Source: Parcubacteria group bacterium Greene0416_36
Lineage (GTDB): Bacteria > Patescibacteriota > Patescibacteriia > VMEV01
NCBI GenBank assembly: GCA_007375725.1
Contig: VMEV01000009.1
Coordinates: 1-42,611 of the forward strand
Length of the DNA: 42,611 bases
Direction: 5' to 3'
In this document: positions 25,635-34,154 of the stretch, one piece after another
How positions within the stretch are numbered: position 1 is the first letter of the stretch
Layout of the letters: every line of letters begins with the position of its first letter
Program-made: the position numbers and the translations under genes
Notes under the pieces: model-generated
What the model saw: the letters and a program-made list of their open reading frames with translations, nothing else
Told to the model about the DNA's origin: nothing
Database searches by the model: none

Positions 25635-27263
25635 ATGAAAATAAAAATTTCTTTTAAAGGCTTGGATAATTTCACCGTAGTCCTCTTAGTCGGGGCGATT
25701 TTGGTGCTGATCAATGTGGCGGTGGTGTCGCATTTTTATCGTTTGGATTTGACCGAAGACCAGCAATATTCGATTTCAGATGTTTCTCGTCGAAGTGTCG
25801 CCAATTTGAGTGATTTGGTGACGGTCAAAGTCTTTTTCTCTGAAAAGTTGCCGCCGAATTTATCGCCATTATCGCTCTATGTGAAAGATATCTTGTCGGA
25901 ATTTTCGGCCTATTCTAAGGGCAATTTTCGTGTTCAGTTCATGGATACGGAGAGTGAAGAGGCGAAGAAAGAAATCCGCGCTCTGGGGATTCCGGTCGTC
26001 CAGATGAATGTGCTCGAGAAAGACCGCTGGCAGGTGCAAAATGGCTATTTGGGCATAGCGTTCTACAATCAGGATCGGCAGGAGATTATCCCCGCGGTAC
26101 GCTCCACGTCCAATTTCGAATATGATATTTTGGCTGCAGTCAAAAGGGTGACATCGTCCGAAACCCGCACCGTCGGATTTTTGACCGGACATGGGGAACA
26201 TCTGATTCGGCAAGTCGCCACGCAAGAAGAAGAGAAATTACAGGATTATCTGGCTTTGTCCCAATCTCTAATTCGCAATTATGAGGTCAAAGAAGTGAAT
26301 CTGTCGGATGGGAACGCCATTTCGGGAATCGATACTCTCGTCGTTGCTGGCCCCAAGAAAGAATTATCGGATCGTGATTTATTTGAAATCGATCAGTTTT
26401 TAATGGGGGGAGGGAAATTGATCGCGCTGGTCGATGGGGTGGATCTGCTCCCTAATTTGACGGTTGAGTCTGTGCGTACTCGACTAGAAGACCTACTTGC
26501 TCATTATGGGGTGGCGGTGGGCAAGGATTTGGTATTGGATAATGTGAATGAAGTAGTGCCTTTTAATACGGGAGTGGCGCAATTTCTATTGCCTTATCCC
26601 TTCTGGCCAAAAATCAGCGGGGAGGGATTCAGTCGTGAGAATCCGATCACGAGCCGCCTCGAGTCCATGACGATTTCTTGGCCCGTGGCTTTGTCGTTTA
26701 CGAATCCGGATTCCAAAGATATCGAGCAAGTCACCTTAGTGAAAACTTCGCCCGAATCATGGATGTCGCTCGGTTCTTATAATATTTCTCCGGATCAAAA
26801 ATTCAGCACGGAAAACTTCTCTTCTTATCCCCTTGCTGTGTTCATGTCGGGGAAGTGGAAGAGTTATTTCGCCCTCAAGCCCGTGCCCGCGCTCTCGGTT
26901 CTGGATCCGAAGACTGGCAAGAAAAATCCGATTCCCGCTTCGATTTTGGGAAGAGCGGTGGTGAGTGAAATGAAAGAACCCTCCCAGATCATCGTGGTCG
27001 CGGATTCGAATTTCGCGTCTGACAGTTTTGTCCGCAATTTTGGCGATAATTTGAACTTTATGCTCAATTCGGTGGATTATGTGACGCTCGACCCCGACTT
27101 GATCGAGGTTCGTTCCAAGTCTATTTCCGCCCGGCCTTTTGGCAATTTGTCCGAAGAAAAGAAGGGGTGGGTCCGCGGGATCGCTATTGCCGGTGCGCCG
27201 ATTTTGTTTATTGGATATGGGCTGCTAAGGTCGTGGCGGAGACGGGCTAAAATGGGGAGATAA
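25635..27263 (+). CDS. GldG-type ABC auxiliary protein
   Basis: N-term TM, VSHFYRLDLTEDQQYSISDVSRRSVANL, GFLTGHGE, C-terminal TM. Confidence 0.85.
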   Translation: MKIKISFKGLDNFTVVLLVGAILVLINVAVVSHFYRLDLTEDQQYSISDVSRRSVANLSDLVTVKVFFSEKLPPNLSPLSLYVKDILSEFSAYSKGNFRVQFMDTESEEAKKEIRALGIPVVQMNVLEKDRWQVQNGYLGIAFYNQDRQEIIPAVRSTSNFEYDILAAVKRVTSSETRTVGFLTGHGEHLIRQVATQEEEKLQDYLALSQSLIRNYEVKEVNLSDGNAISGIDTLVVAGPKKELSDRDLFEIDQFLMGGGKLIALVDGVDLLPNLTVESVRTRLEDLLAHYGVAVGKDLVLDNVNEVVPFNTGVAQFLLPYPFWPKISGEGFSRENPITSRLESMTISWPVALSFTNPDSKDIEQVTLVKTSPESWMSLGSYNISPDQKFSTENFSSYPLAVFMSGKWKSYFALKPVPALSVLDPKTGKKNPIPASILGRAVVSEMKEPSQIIVVADSNFASDSFVRNFGDNLNFMLNSVDYVTLDPDLIEVRSKSISARPFGNLSEEKKGWVRGIAIAGAPILFIGYGLLRSWRRRAKMGR

Positions 27264-27350
27264 CAACAAATCCCTCCCCAACCCTCCCTTTGACAAGGGA
27301 GGGAGCAACAGCCTCCCCCTTGTCAAAGGGGGATTGAGGGGGATTTGTTG
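27264..27350 (+). repeat. double-hairpin repeat DHR copy 8 (forward)
   Basis: Begins at the nucleotide after the gldG-like TAA. Confidence 0.95.
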
Positions 27351-27367
27351 CTTAATTTATAAAATCT

Positions 27368-28333
27368 ATGGTATATAAAAAAATGATCGTTTTGGGTGTA
27401 GGGGCGGTGATTTTGGCGGGATATGTTTTTTGGTGGAATAGTCCGGAGCGCCGGAGGGAAATAGAGAAAAAAGCTTCCGAAGTGGTGATTTTTGAGGATT
27501 TTGATTCTGCTTCCATTTTTCGGATTGAAGTGTCGAAGAAGGACAGTGTCGTGAAATTGGCTAAAGATGGCGAGGTCTGGAAGGTGCTCTATGGGACTGG
27601 AGAATCTTATCCCGTGGTCACGGCTTATATGGACAGCACATTTAGTTCGCTTGGAAATCTGAAAGCCGGGGATATCATTTCAAAAAATAATTCTTATCTT
27701 GAGGGGTTTGAATTGAGCGAGGATCTGGCGGTTCGAGCGAAATTTTATGGCCTAGATGGCGAGGTTCTATATGATCTATATTTGGGAAAATCCGGCCCGG
27801 TGTATCCGTCACAGTATATTCGTTTCGAGGGGAGAGAGGGCGTGATCTTGGCCAAAGAGGCGCTTCGGACGATTTTGGATCGTGGTGTGACGGGGTGGAG
27901 AGACAAAAAAGTCGTCTCGTTCGTAGAGGCTGATTTATTAGGATTTTCTTATGAATGGCGAAAGGGCGGCGTCTATCGCCGATATGAACTTTCCAAGGAA
28001 AGCGGCAAATGGGAATTGATTTTCCCTACTAAGCTCGACGCCGATGACTATTTGTCCGACCGATTGTGGGGCACGGTTTCCAATCTGGTGGCTCTTGATT
28101 TCGTCCCCAAGAAAGACAGCCAGAATTTGGCCTTATTGGGATTGGGCGAGGGCCTTGATTATGTCAAAGTGATTCTCAAAACCAAGAAAGGCGACATTGT
28201 CCTCCATGTAGGAATCAAAGACAAAAACGGCGCCTACTACGCCAAGGTGGACGGCCGCGATACAGTCTATTTGATCGACTCGGAGATTGATATTTTGACT
28301 AAGCAGACGGTGGAGACGATGAGGAAGAAATAA
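27368..28333 (+). CDS. DUF4340-like protein
   Basis: N-term TM, W.V...YPV...L..L...., follows GldG as in known loci. Confidence 0.75.
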   Translation: MVYKKMIVLGVGAVILAGYVFWWNSPERRREIEKKASEVVIFEDFDSASIFRIEVSKKDSVVKLAKDGEVWKVLYGTGESYPVVTAYMDSTFSSLGNLKAGDIISKNNSYLEGFELSEDLAVRAKFYGLDGEVLYDLYLGKSGPVYPSQYIRFEGREGVILAKEALRTILDRGVTGWRDKKVVSFVEADLLGFSYEWRKGGVYRRYELSKESGKWELIFPTKLDADDYLSDRLWGTVSNLVALDFVPKKDSQNLALLGLGEGLDYVKVILKTKKGDIVLHVGIKDKNGAYYAKVDGRDTVYLIDSEIDILTKQTVETMRKK

Positions 28334-28342
28334 AAAAAAGTT

Positions 28343-28370
28343 CGAGCTACTTGTTTTGGCAAGTAGCTCG
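28343..28370 (-). terminator. hairpin between convergent genes, terminator for the - strand gene
   Basis: CGAGCTACTTG-ttttgg-CAAGTAGCTCG with A8 on the 5' side (T-run on - strand). Confidence 0.75.
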
Positions 28371-28386
28371 GGTGGGAATTGAGACT

Positions 28387-28932
28387 TTATTCTTTTACGA
28401 TTTTGGTTTCAATTCCTATTTTTTGGAAAAATTCTAAAATGTTTTCCTCTGTGGTTTTTCCTCTCAATTCCAAATTTTCCTGGTAATTCGCTTCGGGAAT
28501 AGCGAAGCCGAATGATTTGTTTTTTAGATCGTCGCAGTTTTTTGCTTCGAAATATTTGAAGATTTTTTTCATTTCAGATGCTGGGATAAAGACATCTAAA
28601 CTCCAGAAGTAGTGTTTTGGATTACACTCTTCTTCTTCGTATTTTTTTTCTGATGGGGTTCGTAAGTCTTCATACCGAAATATAAAGCTTTTTTCAGCCA
28701 GGGAGAGGGTGTACCCGAGCTCCCCTGTGCTGCACTCTTCTAGTTGTGGAGTCCTAGCTATTTCGAACTCTACTTTAACTGTAATTATTTTCTCCTCCTT
28801 CGCTTGAGTGTAAGGAGGCGTAGAGATAATATCTGTAAATAATCCAGACATTGATAAAATCAGAAAAAATAATATAAATTTTCTGATGCCATCTCCACCG
28901 CCGTAATAGGAGTAACTTGTTCCTTCATCCAT
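28387..28932 (-). CDS. hypothetical exported or membrane-anchored protein
   Basis: 181 aa, hydrophobic segment FILFFLILSMSGLF near N-terminus. Confidence 0.6.
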   Translation of the reverse strand: MDEGTSYSYYGGGDGIRKFILFFLILSMSGLFTDIISTPPYTQAKEEKIITVKVEFEIARTPQLEECSTGELGYTLSLAEKSFIFRYEDLRTPSEKKYEEEECNPKHYFWSLDVFIPASEMKKIFKYFEAKNCDDLKNKSFGFAIPEANYQENLELRGKTTEENILEFFQKIGIETKIVKE

Positions 28933-29149
28933 TTTATATCCTTTAAAAAGTGATTTGTGAAAGAAAATCTCTAAAATGATAAAAAAAATATATACTATTC
29001 TTACTATTATGTCAAGTGCGTGGTTTGGGTGGGCTGTATTTATTGGGGCTAATCCGGATGTGAAGGGGTTGTAAACTTTGTTTTTTTGTATAGCATTTGG
29101 GTTATATTATGCAAAAATGAGATTTCTTGCTTAATATGAGTAAAACAAT

Positions 29150-30232
29150 ATGCAAAAACAGCCTTTCAAAAACAAAAAAGTCATAGTCGGTTTCTCCGGC
29201 GGGGTGGACTCGTCGGTGGCGGCGTATTTGCTCAAAAAAGAGGGATATGAGGTCTCGGGGGTATTCATGAAGAATTGGTCGGAGACGAAGGATGAAGAGG
29301 GGATTTGCTCTTGGAGAGAGGACCGCGACGCGGCTCTCCGCAGTGCCGCTTTTTTGGGTATTCCATTCGAAATGGTGGATTTTGAGGCGGAGTACCGCGA
29401 GCGGGTCTTTGAATACATGACGCGCGAATATGCTCTGGCTCATACGCCCAATCCGGATGTGATGTGCAATCGAGAGATCAAGTTCGGAGTTTTTTTGAAA
29501 TATGCTATGGACCGGGGGGCGGATTTTATTGCCACGGGACATTACGCCTCGGTCAAATTCATCAAAAAAAAATCCATTTATAAACTCTACAAAGGCATTG
29601 ATCTTTCCAAAGATCAGGCTTATTTTTTGCATCAATTGAATCAGGATCAGCTCTCCCGAACCCTCTTTCCATTGGGGGAATATTACAAAAGCGAGGTGCG
29701 TCGAATTGCTGCAAAGATTGGCCTTCCTAATGCGGCACGGCCTGACAGCCAGGGAATTTGTTTTATCGGTAAAGTTTCCATGGAGGAGTTTTTGAAGAAA
29801 AAGATCGCTCCGCACAAAGGACCGATTGTGACGGTGGGTGGGGAAGCGATAGGCGAGCATGAGGGCGTGGAATTTTATACCATCGGTCAGAGAAAGGGCA
29901 TTCGCGTCCCGGGGAAGAATCCGTATTATGTTGTCGAGCGAAAATTAAAAGAGAATGTGTTGGTGGTCACGGATGATGCGGAGGATCCGAGGCTTTATAC
30001 AAAAAGCGTTTTTTGTCAGGATTTTCACTGGATTGCACCAATAGATAAGGCATTTCCTTTTAGTGTCAAAGCCCAAATTCGCTATCATCAGAAAGATCAG
30101 TCCGCGTTTGTTTCTCGAGAGGGAACTAGGATTCGGGTTGATTTTGATGAGCCCCAATGGGCCGTGTCTCATGGGCAGTCCGCGGTTTTATATCGAGGAA
30201 GAGAGTGTCTGGGGGGCGGGGTGATAGGGTAA
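29150..30232 (+). CDS. mnmA: tRNA-specific 2-thiouridylase
   Basis: GFSGGVDSSVAAYLLKKEGYEVSGVFMKNW, NPDVMCNREIKF, PDSQGICFIG. Confidence 0.97.
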   Translation: MQKQPFKNKKVIVGFSGGVDSSVAAYLLKKEGYEVSGVFMKNWSETKDEEGICSWREDRDAALRSAAFLGIPFEMVDFEAEYRERVFEYMTREYALAHTPNPDVMCNREIKFGVFLKYAMDRGADFIATGHYASVKFIKKKSIYKLYKGIDLSKDQAYFLHQLNQDQLSRTLFPLGEYYKSEVRRIAAKIGLPNAARPDSQGICFIGKVSMEEFLKKKIAPHKGPIVTVGGEAIGEHEGVEFYTIGQRKGIRVPGKNPYYVVERKLKENVLVVTDDAEDPRLYTKSVFCQDFHWIAPIDKAFPFSVKAQIRYHQKDQSAFVSREGTRIRVDFDEPQWAVSHGQSAVLYRGRECLGGGVIG

Positions 30233-30241
30233 TAAATTTGG

Positions 30242-30247
30242 TATAAT
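30242..30247 (+). promoter_or_regulatory. candidate -10 (GGTATAAT context)
   Basis: tttGGTATAATg; similar words at 7416, 32176 and 41663. Confidence 0.4.
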
Positions 30248-30250
30248 GAA

Positions 30251-30335
30251 CAACAAATCCCTCCCCGTCCCTCCCTTTGACAAGGGAGGGCGCTTATGTC
30301 CCCCTTGTCAAAGGGGGATTAAGGGGGATTTGTTG
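30251..30335 (+). repeat. double-hairpin repeat DHR copy 9 (forward)
   Basis: Same consensus. Confidence 0.95.
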
Positions 30336-30357
30336 CTTATTTTAATATATTTTTATT

Positions 30358-32130
30358 ATGTTTCCAAAAGTATTTTCTTCTCTTCTATTCGCTTTCTCTT
30401 TTCTAGTTGCCATTCCCAATGCCCACGCCGCGACTCTGACTATTTCTCCTGCTCCTAATGCCCCGCAGGATGCTAATGTCACGGGAGGCGATAATACGGA
30501 ATATAATTTGATGTATTTTCAAATACAGGCGCCGAGCGACAGCGGAATGATTCTCAAAAAAGTGCGGCTCCAGTTTTTTCGTGAAGACATGACAACTCCT
30601 TTTATTTCGGGAGAATTGCAGGCACTCAAGCTCAATTTGGAAAACAATACCCCGGTCGATAGCATCGGTCGATCACTCATTGCCGGAGTAACGGACCTGC
30701 TCATGGACTATACGATTGCCCAGGGCGTGACCGCGAAATTCATTGTCCGCGGTAAAGTCTCGCCGAATATTCCCAGCCGAGCGATACGGATCAAAATTTG
30801 TACCACTTGTGTGGAGGCGGTGACGGCGGGATCTAGTCAGCCGGTGACCGTCACTGGTGAGGCAATTGCAGCTCTCAATGTTTTTGAGCAGGGGTTCCCT
30901 GATTTGGAAGTGGCGAGCGTGTCCTGGACTCCCAGTGTGATCCGGGTGCCGGATCCGGAATTATTTAAGGTCTACCATGTGCTCACTCAAGAGGAGATTG
31001 CGGCTCTGGAGATTCATTTTTACGTCAAAATCAAAAATACGGGGAAAGTCCGGGCCAATCTTAAAGATTCGCGTTTAGCCATGCACTATAGAACTTTAGG
31101 GAGCCGTATTTTTGAGCATTATTTTACGAGTGACTTTTTTGTGGATGTTGGCGGAACAAAGGACTTCGATTTTATTATTCCCGCTTCAACTGGGATCCGT
31201 AATGATGCGGGGGATAAGACCTTGTTTGTGGTCGTGAATGACAATTACGCCTTCCCCGAGTCGGATCATGATGATAATGATCTCATGTTCCGGATGGCGG
31301 TGTCTGGCAATGAAAAACTATTTATGGAAGTGTCTCCGAACTCTCCCATACTTCGGGAATTAGCCAGCGGCGCTAAAGATCGAGAGCTGGCCGAGTTCCG
31401 ATTTTTGGCCACGGAGTCACCCGATGGAATCGCTTTGAAACAGGTCGTGGTGGGGTTGACCGAGTGTAAAGGTGGGGAGGTAACCAATATTCGTATCATC
31501 GAGCGCTCCACAGGGAAGGCCTTTGGGGGAGTGGCTGTGGACGCGGCAGGTTCGGCTCGGGTTGTGATCGATCCCGCCCTTCGCGTGGGGGTGGGGAGTT
31601 ATGTGAGGCTCGTGGTATTGGGAGATATTACCCGATTTTGCGCCGCGAGCTTTGGCATGGAACTCCGAGAGGTTGTGGCGGACGCTAATTTGGGGGCAGT
31701 GAAGTTTCCGATCGCGGCAGGTAGGGTCCGAATTATAGCGAGTCTGCCTGCTTCTCTTGTCCCAGTTACTCCGCAATTTATTCCCTTGCCAGTTCCTGTG
31801 ATTGTTCCTCCTGTTGTCGGCACCCCTATTCTCCAATCGCCTGTATCTGTGGGCATGCATTTTAGTTATGGCAGATCTAGAACTTCGTTGTCTATGGAAG
31901 CTCAATTGGCCCGCGAATTAAAAGCGAAACTGATTGAGTACTCTAAACGTCCTACTTTGACCATCCATGCCCGGCACTGGTCTTATTATGTGAATGCTTA
32001 TGTCTATGGCGGATACCCCATAGACGCCTTAGCGAAGTCTTTAATTTTTGGCGGGAAAACCGTGCACCCCTCTATTCCTTGGATTCAGTGGAAAGAAGCC
32101 AAAGATTATAAAATGTATATCGTGAAATAA
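30358..32130 (+). CDS. secreted surface protein with CARDB-like segment and C-terminal GGKTVHP motif
   Basis: Signal peptide MFPKVFSSLLFAFSFLVAIPNAHAA; PDLEVASVSWTPS...FYVKIKNTGKVRANL; C-term VNAYVYGGYPIDALAKSLIFGGKTVHPSIPWIQW. Confidence 0.7.
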   Translation: MFPKVFSSLLFAFSFLVAIPNAHAATLTISPAPNAPQDANVTGGDNTEYNLMYFQIQAPSDSGMILKKVRLQFFREDMTTPFISGELQALKLNLENNTPVDSIGRSLIAGVTDLLMDYTIAQGVTAKFIVRGKVSPNIPSRAIRIKICTTCVEAVTAGSSQPVTVTGEAIAALNVFEQGFPDLEVASVSWTPSVIRVPDPELFKVYHVLTQEEIAALEIHFYVKIKNTGKVRANLKDSRLAMHYRTLGSRIFEHYFTSDFFVDVGGTKDFDFIIPASTGIRNDAGDKTLFVVVNDNYAFPESDHDDNDLMFRMAVSGNEKLFMEVSPNSPILRELASGAKDRELAEFRFLATESPDGIALKQVVVGLTECKGGEVTNIRIIERSTGKAFGGVAVDAAGSARVVIDPALRVGVGSYVRLVVLGDITRFCAASFGMELREVVADANLGAVKFPIAAGRVRIIASLPASLVPVTPQFIPLPVPVIVPPVVGTPILQSPVSVGMHFSYGRSRTSLSMEAQLARELKAKLIEYSKRPTLTIHARHWSYYVNAYVYGGYPIDALAKSLIFGGKTVHPSIPWIQWKEAKDYKMYIVK

Positions 32131-32210
32131 ATGATATATTACCCTATCCTTATTGTTTTTGTCTCATTTATAAGGTATAATTGGTTGAATTTAAATATTT
32201 TAAATTAAAT

Positions 32211-33011
32211 ATGTTCAATTTTCTTCGAACCCTTCGAAATTATACATTTTTAGCTTTTGTATTGGTTTTTCTTCTTATTTTGGTTGTGAACTCTTTCCGA
32301 ATTGTGGGACCCGGCGAAAAAGGACTCATCATTACTTGGGGAGCCGTGTCGGACAAGATTTTGTCCGAAGGCATTCATTTCCGATTTCCAATCATGCAAA
32401 AAGTCGTAGTCCTCAATGTCAAAACGCAGAAAGCGGAAAGCGAGGCGATTTCGTATTCCAGAGATCTTCAGAGTGTGGATACCACGATTGCTCTCAATTA
32501 TCACCTTGATCCCAATTCTATCGATAAGCTATGGCAGGAACTAGGCGCGGATTACCGCGAGAATATTATCGATCCTGCGGTTCAGGAAAGCGTCAAGGGC
32601 GCCACGGCTCAGTTCACCGCTCAGGAGTTGATCGAACAGCGTCCTAAGGTAAAGGACGAGATTCTTCTTCAGCTCAAGAATCGTCTGACTGGCAAACACA
32701 TTGTGGTGGATGATTTTTCCATCATCAATTTCGACTTTTCCGATTCCTATGAAGTCGCCATCGAGGCCAAGCAGGTATCCCAGCAGGGAGCGCTCAAGGC
32801 CGAAAATGATCTCCGGCGCATCAAAACCGAGGCCGAGCAGCGTATTGCCCAAGCGCAGGCCGAGGCCGAAGCCATCCGCATTCAGGCTGAATCCATCTCC
32901 AAACAAGGAGGCGACGCCTATGTCCGGCTCAAGACCGTCGAACAGTGGGACGGCAAACTGCCCACCTACATGCTCCCCAACTCGACCGTGCCATTTGTGG
33001 AGTTGAAGTAG
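32211..33011 (+). CDS. SPFH/prohibitin-family protein
   Basis: N-term TM, FRIVGPGEKGLIITWGAV, AEQRIAQAQAEAEAIRIQAES. Confidence 0.9.
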   Translation: MFNFLRTLRNYTFLAFVLVFLLILVVNSFRIVGPGEKGLIITWGAVSDKILSEGIHFRFPIMQKVVVLNVKTQKAESEAISYSRDLQSVDTTIALNYHLDPNSIDKLWQELGADYRENIIDPAVQESVKGATAQFTAQELIEQRPKVKDEILLQLKNRLTGKHIVVDDFSIINFDFSDSYEVAIEAKQVSQQGALKAENDLRRIKTEAEQRIAQAQAEAEAIRIQAESISKQGGDAYVRLKTVEQWDGKLPTYMLPNSTVPFVELK

Positions 33012-33051
33012 TATAACTAACAGAGAACGAAGAAAAATGACAATCATTTTT

Positions 33052-34074
33052 ATGAAAGATCAACTCAAAAAAATTCACGCGGATGGTATAGAAAAGATCA
33101 GTAAAATAACCTCTTCTCCGTCCTGGGACTCGGCGCATTTGGAATTTTTCGGAAAAAAAGAAGGTCGTTTGTCGGGGATTTCCAAGGGCCTCAAAGATTT
33201 GTCGGTGGAAGAGAAGAAAGAATTGGGATCTCTTGTGAAATCCGTCTGGTCCGAACTGGAAGATTTGCTTACCCGCAAAAAAAAAGAATTGGATAATAAA
33301 ATTGATTGGGCGGCCGAAAAAATTGATCTCACTTTGCCCGGAAAGATATCCGGCGGACAATCCTTGGGAGCCTTGCATCCTCTGACTCAAATTCGCCAGC
33401 AAATCGAGGATATTTTTATTTCCATGGGGTTCATGGTTTTGGATGGCCCGGAACTCGAATCCGATTATTACAATTTTGAAGCCCTCAATATTCCTCCCCT
33501 GCATCCGGCGCGCGATATGCAGGATACGATGTGGATGGAAGACGGCAATCTCATGCGCACCCAGACCTCGGCCATTCAGGTCCGCGCTCTCGAGAAATAC
33601 GGCGCGCCGCTTCGGGCCATTATTCCCGGACGCGTGTTTCGCTACGAGAATGTGGATGCCTGCCACGAGCATACTTTTTATCAGATCGAAGGCATGATGG
33701 TGGGGAAAAACATCACCATCGCCAATCTCATCGCCATGATGCGAGAACTCCTCGGTGGCGTGTTCAAAAAAGACGTCAAAGTCCGTCTACGGCCGGGTTA
33801 TTTTCCTTTCGTGGAACCGGGTTTTGAAATGGATATTAACTGCCTTATCTGCGGCGGCAAAGGCTGCTCGGCCTGCAAACATTCCGGTTGGCTCGAGATT
33901 CTCCCCTGCGGCATGATTCACCCCAATGTTCTCTCGGCCGGAGATGTCGACACCAAGGAATACGGCGGTTTCGCCTTCGCCTTGGGCCTCGACCGCCTAG
34001 TGATGATGCTTTACGGCATCGAAGACATCCGGCATTTTCATGCGAATGATGTAAGGTTTTTGAAACAATTTTAA
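33052..34074 (+). CDS. pheS: phenylalanine--tRNA ligase alpha subunit
   Basis: LHPLTQIRQQIEDIFISMGF, HPARDMQDTMW, RTQTSAIQVRAL, FALGLDRLVMMLYGI. Confidence 0.97.
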   Translation: MKDQLKKIHADGIEKISKITSSPSWDSAHLEFFGKKEGRLSGISKGLKDLSVEEKKELGSLVKSVWSELEDLLTRKKKELDNKIDWAAEKIDLTLPGKISGGQSLGALHPLTQIRQQIEDIFISMGFMVLDGPELESDYYNFEALNIPPLHPARDMQDTMWMEDGNLMRTQTSAIQVRALEKYGAPLRAIIPGRVFRYENVDACHEHTFYQIEGMMVGKNITIANLIAMMRELLGGVFKKDVKVRLRPGYFPFVEPGFEMDINCLICGGKGCSACKHSGWLEILPCGMIHPNVLSAGDVDTKEYGGFAFALGLDRLVMMLYGIEDIRHFHANDVRFLKQF

Positions 34075-34075
34075 A

Positions 34076-34150
34076 TTAGGAAGTAGCTGGTAGGAGGTAG
34101 GAAGTAGCTTCGCTGCAAACCTACCTCCTACCTCCTACTTCCTACCTCCT
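34076..34150. repeat. word-repeat hairpin (GTAGGAG words) between pheS and pheT
   Basis: GGAAGTAGCTGGTAGGAGGTAGGAAGTAGC-ttcgctgcaaa-CCTACCTCCTACCTCCTACTTCCTACCTCC. Confidence 0.85.
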
Positions 34151-34154
34151 CGCT

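Noticed and set aside
29102-29860. 252-aa - strand ORF
   Set aside because: Entirely antisense to mnmA
1371-30335. Regular repeats as a CRISPR array
   Set aside because: Copies are dispersed over 29 kb, ~87 bp, with genes between and no spacer structure; no cas genes seen
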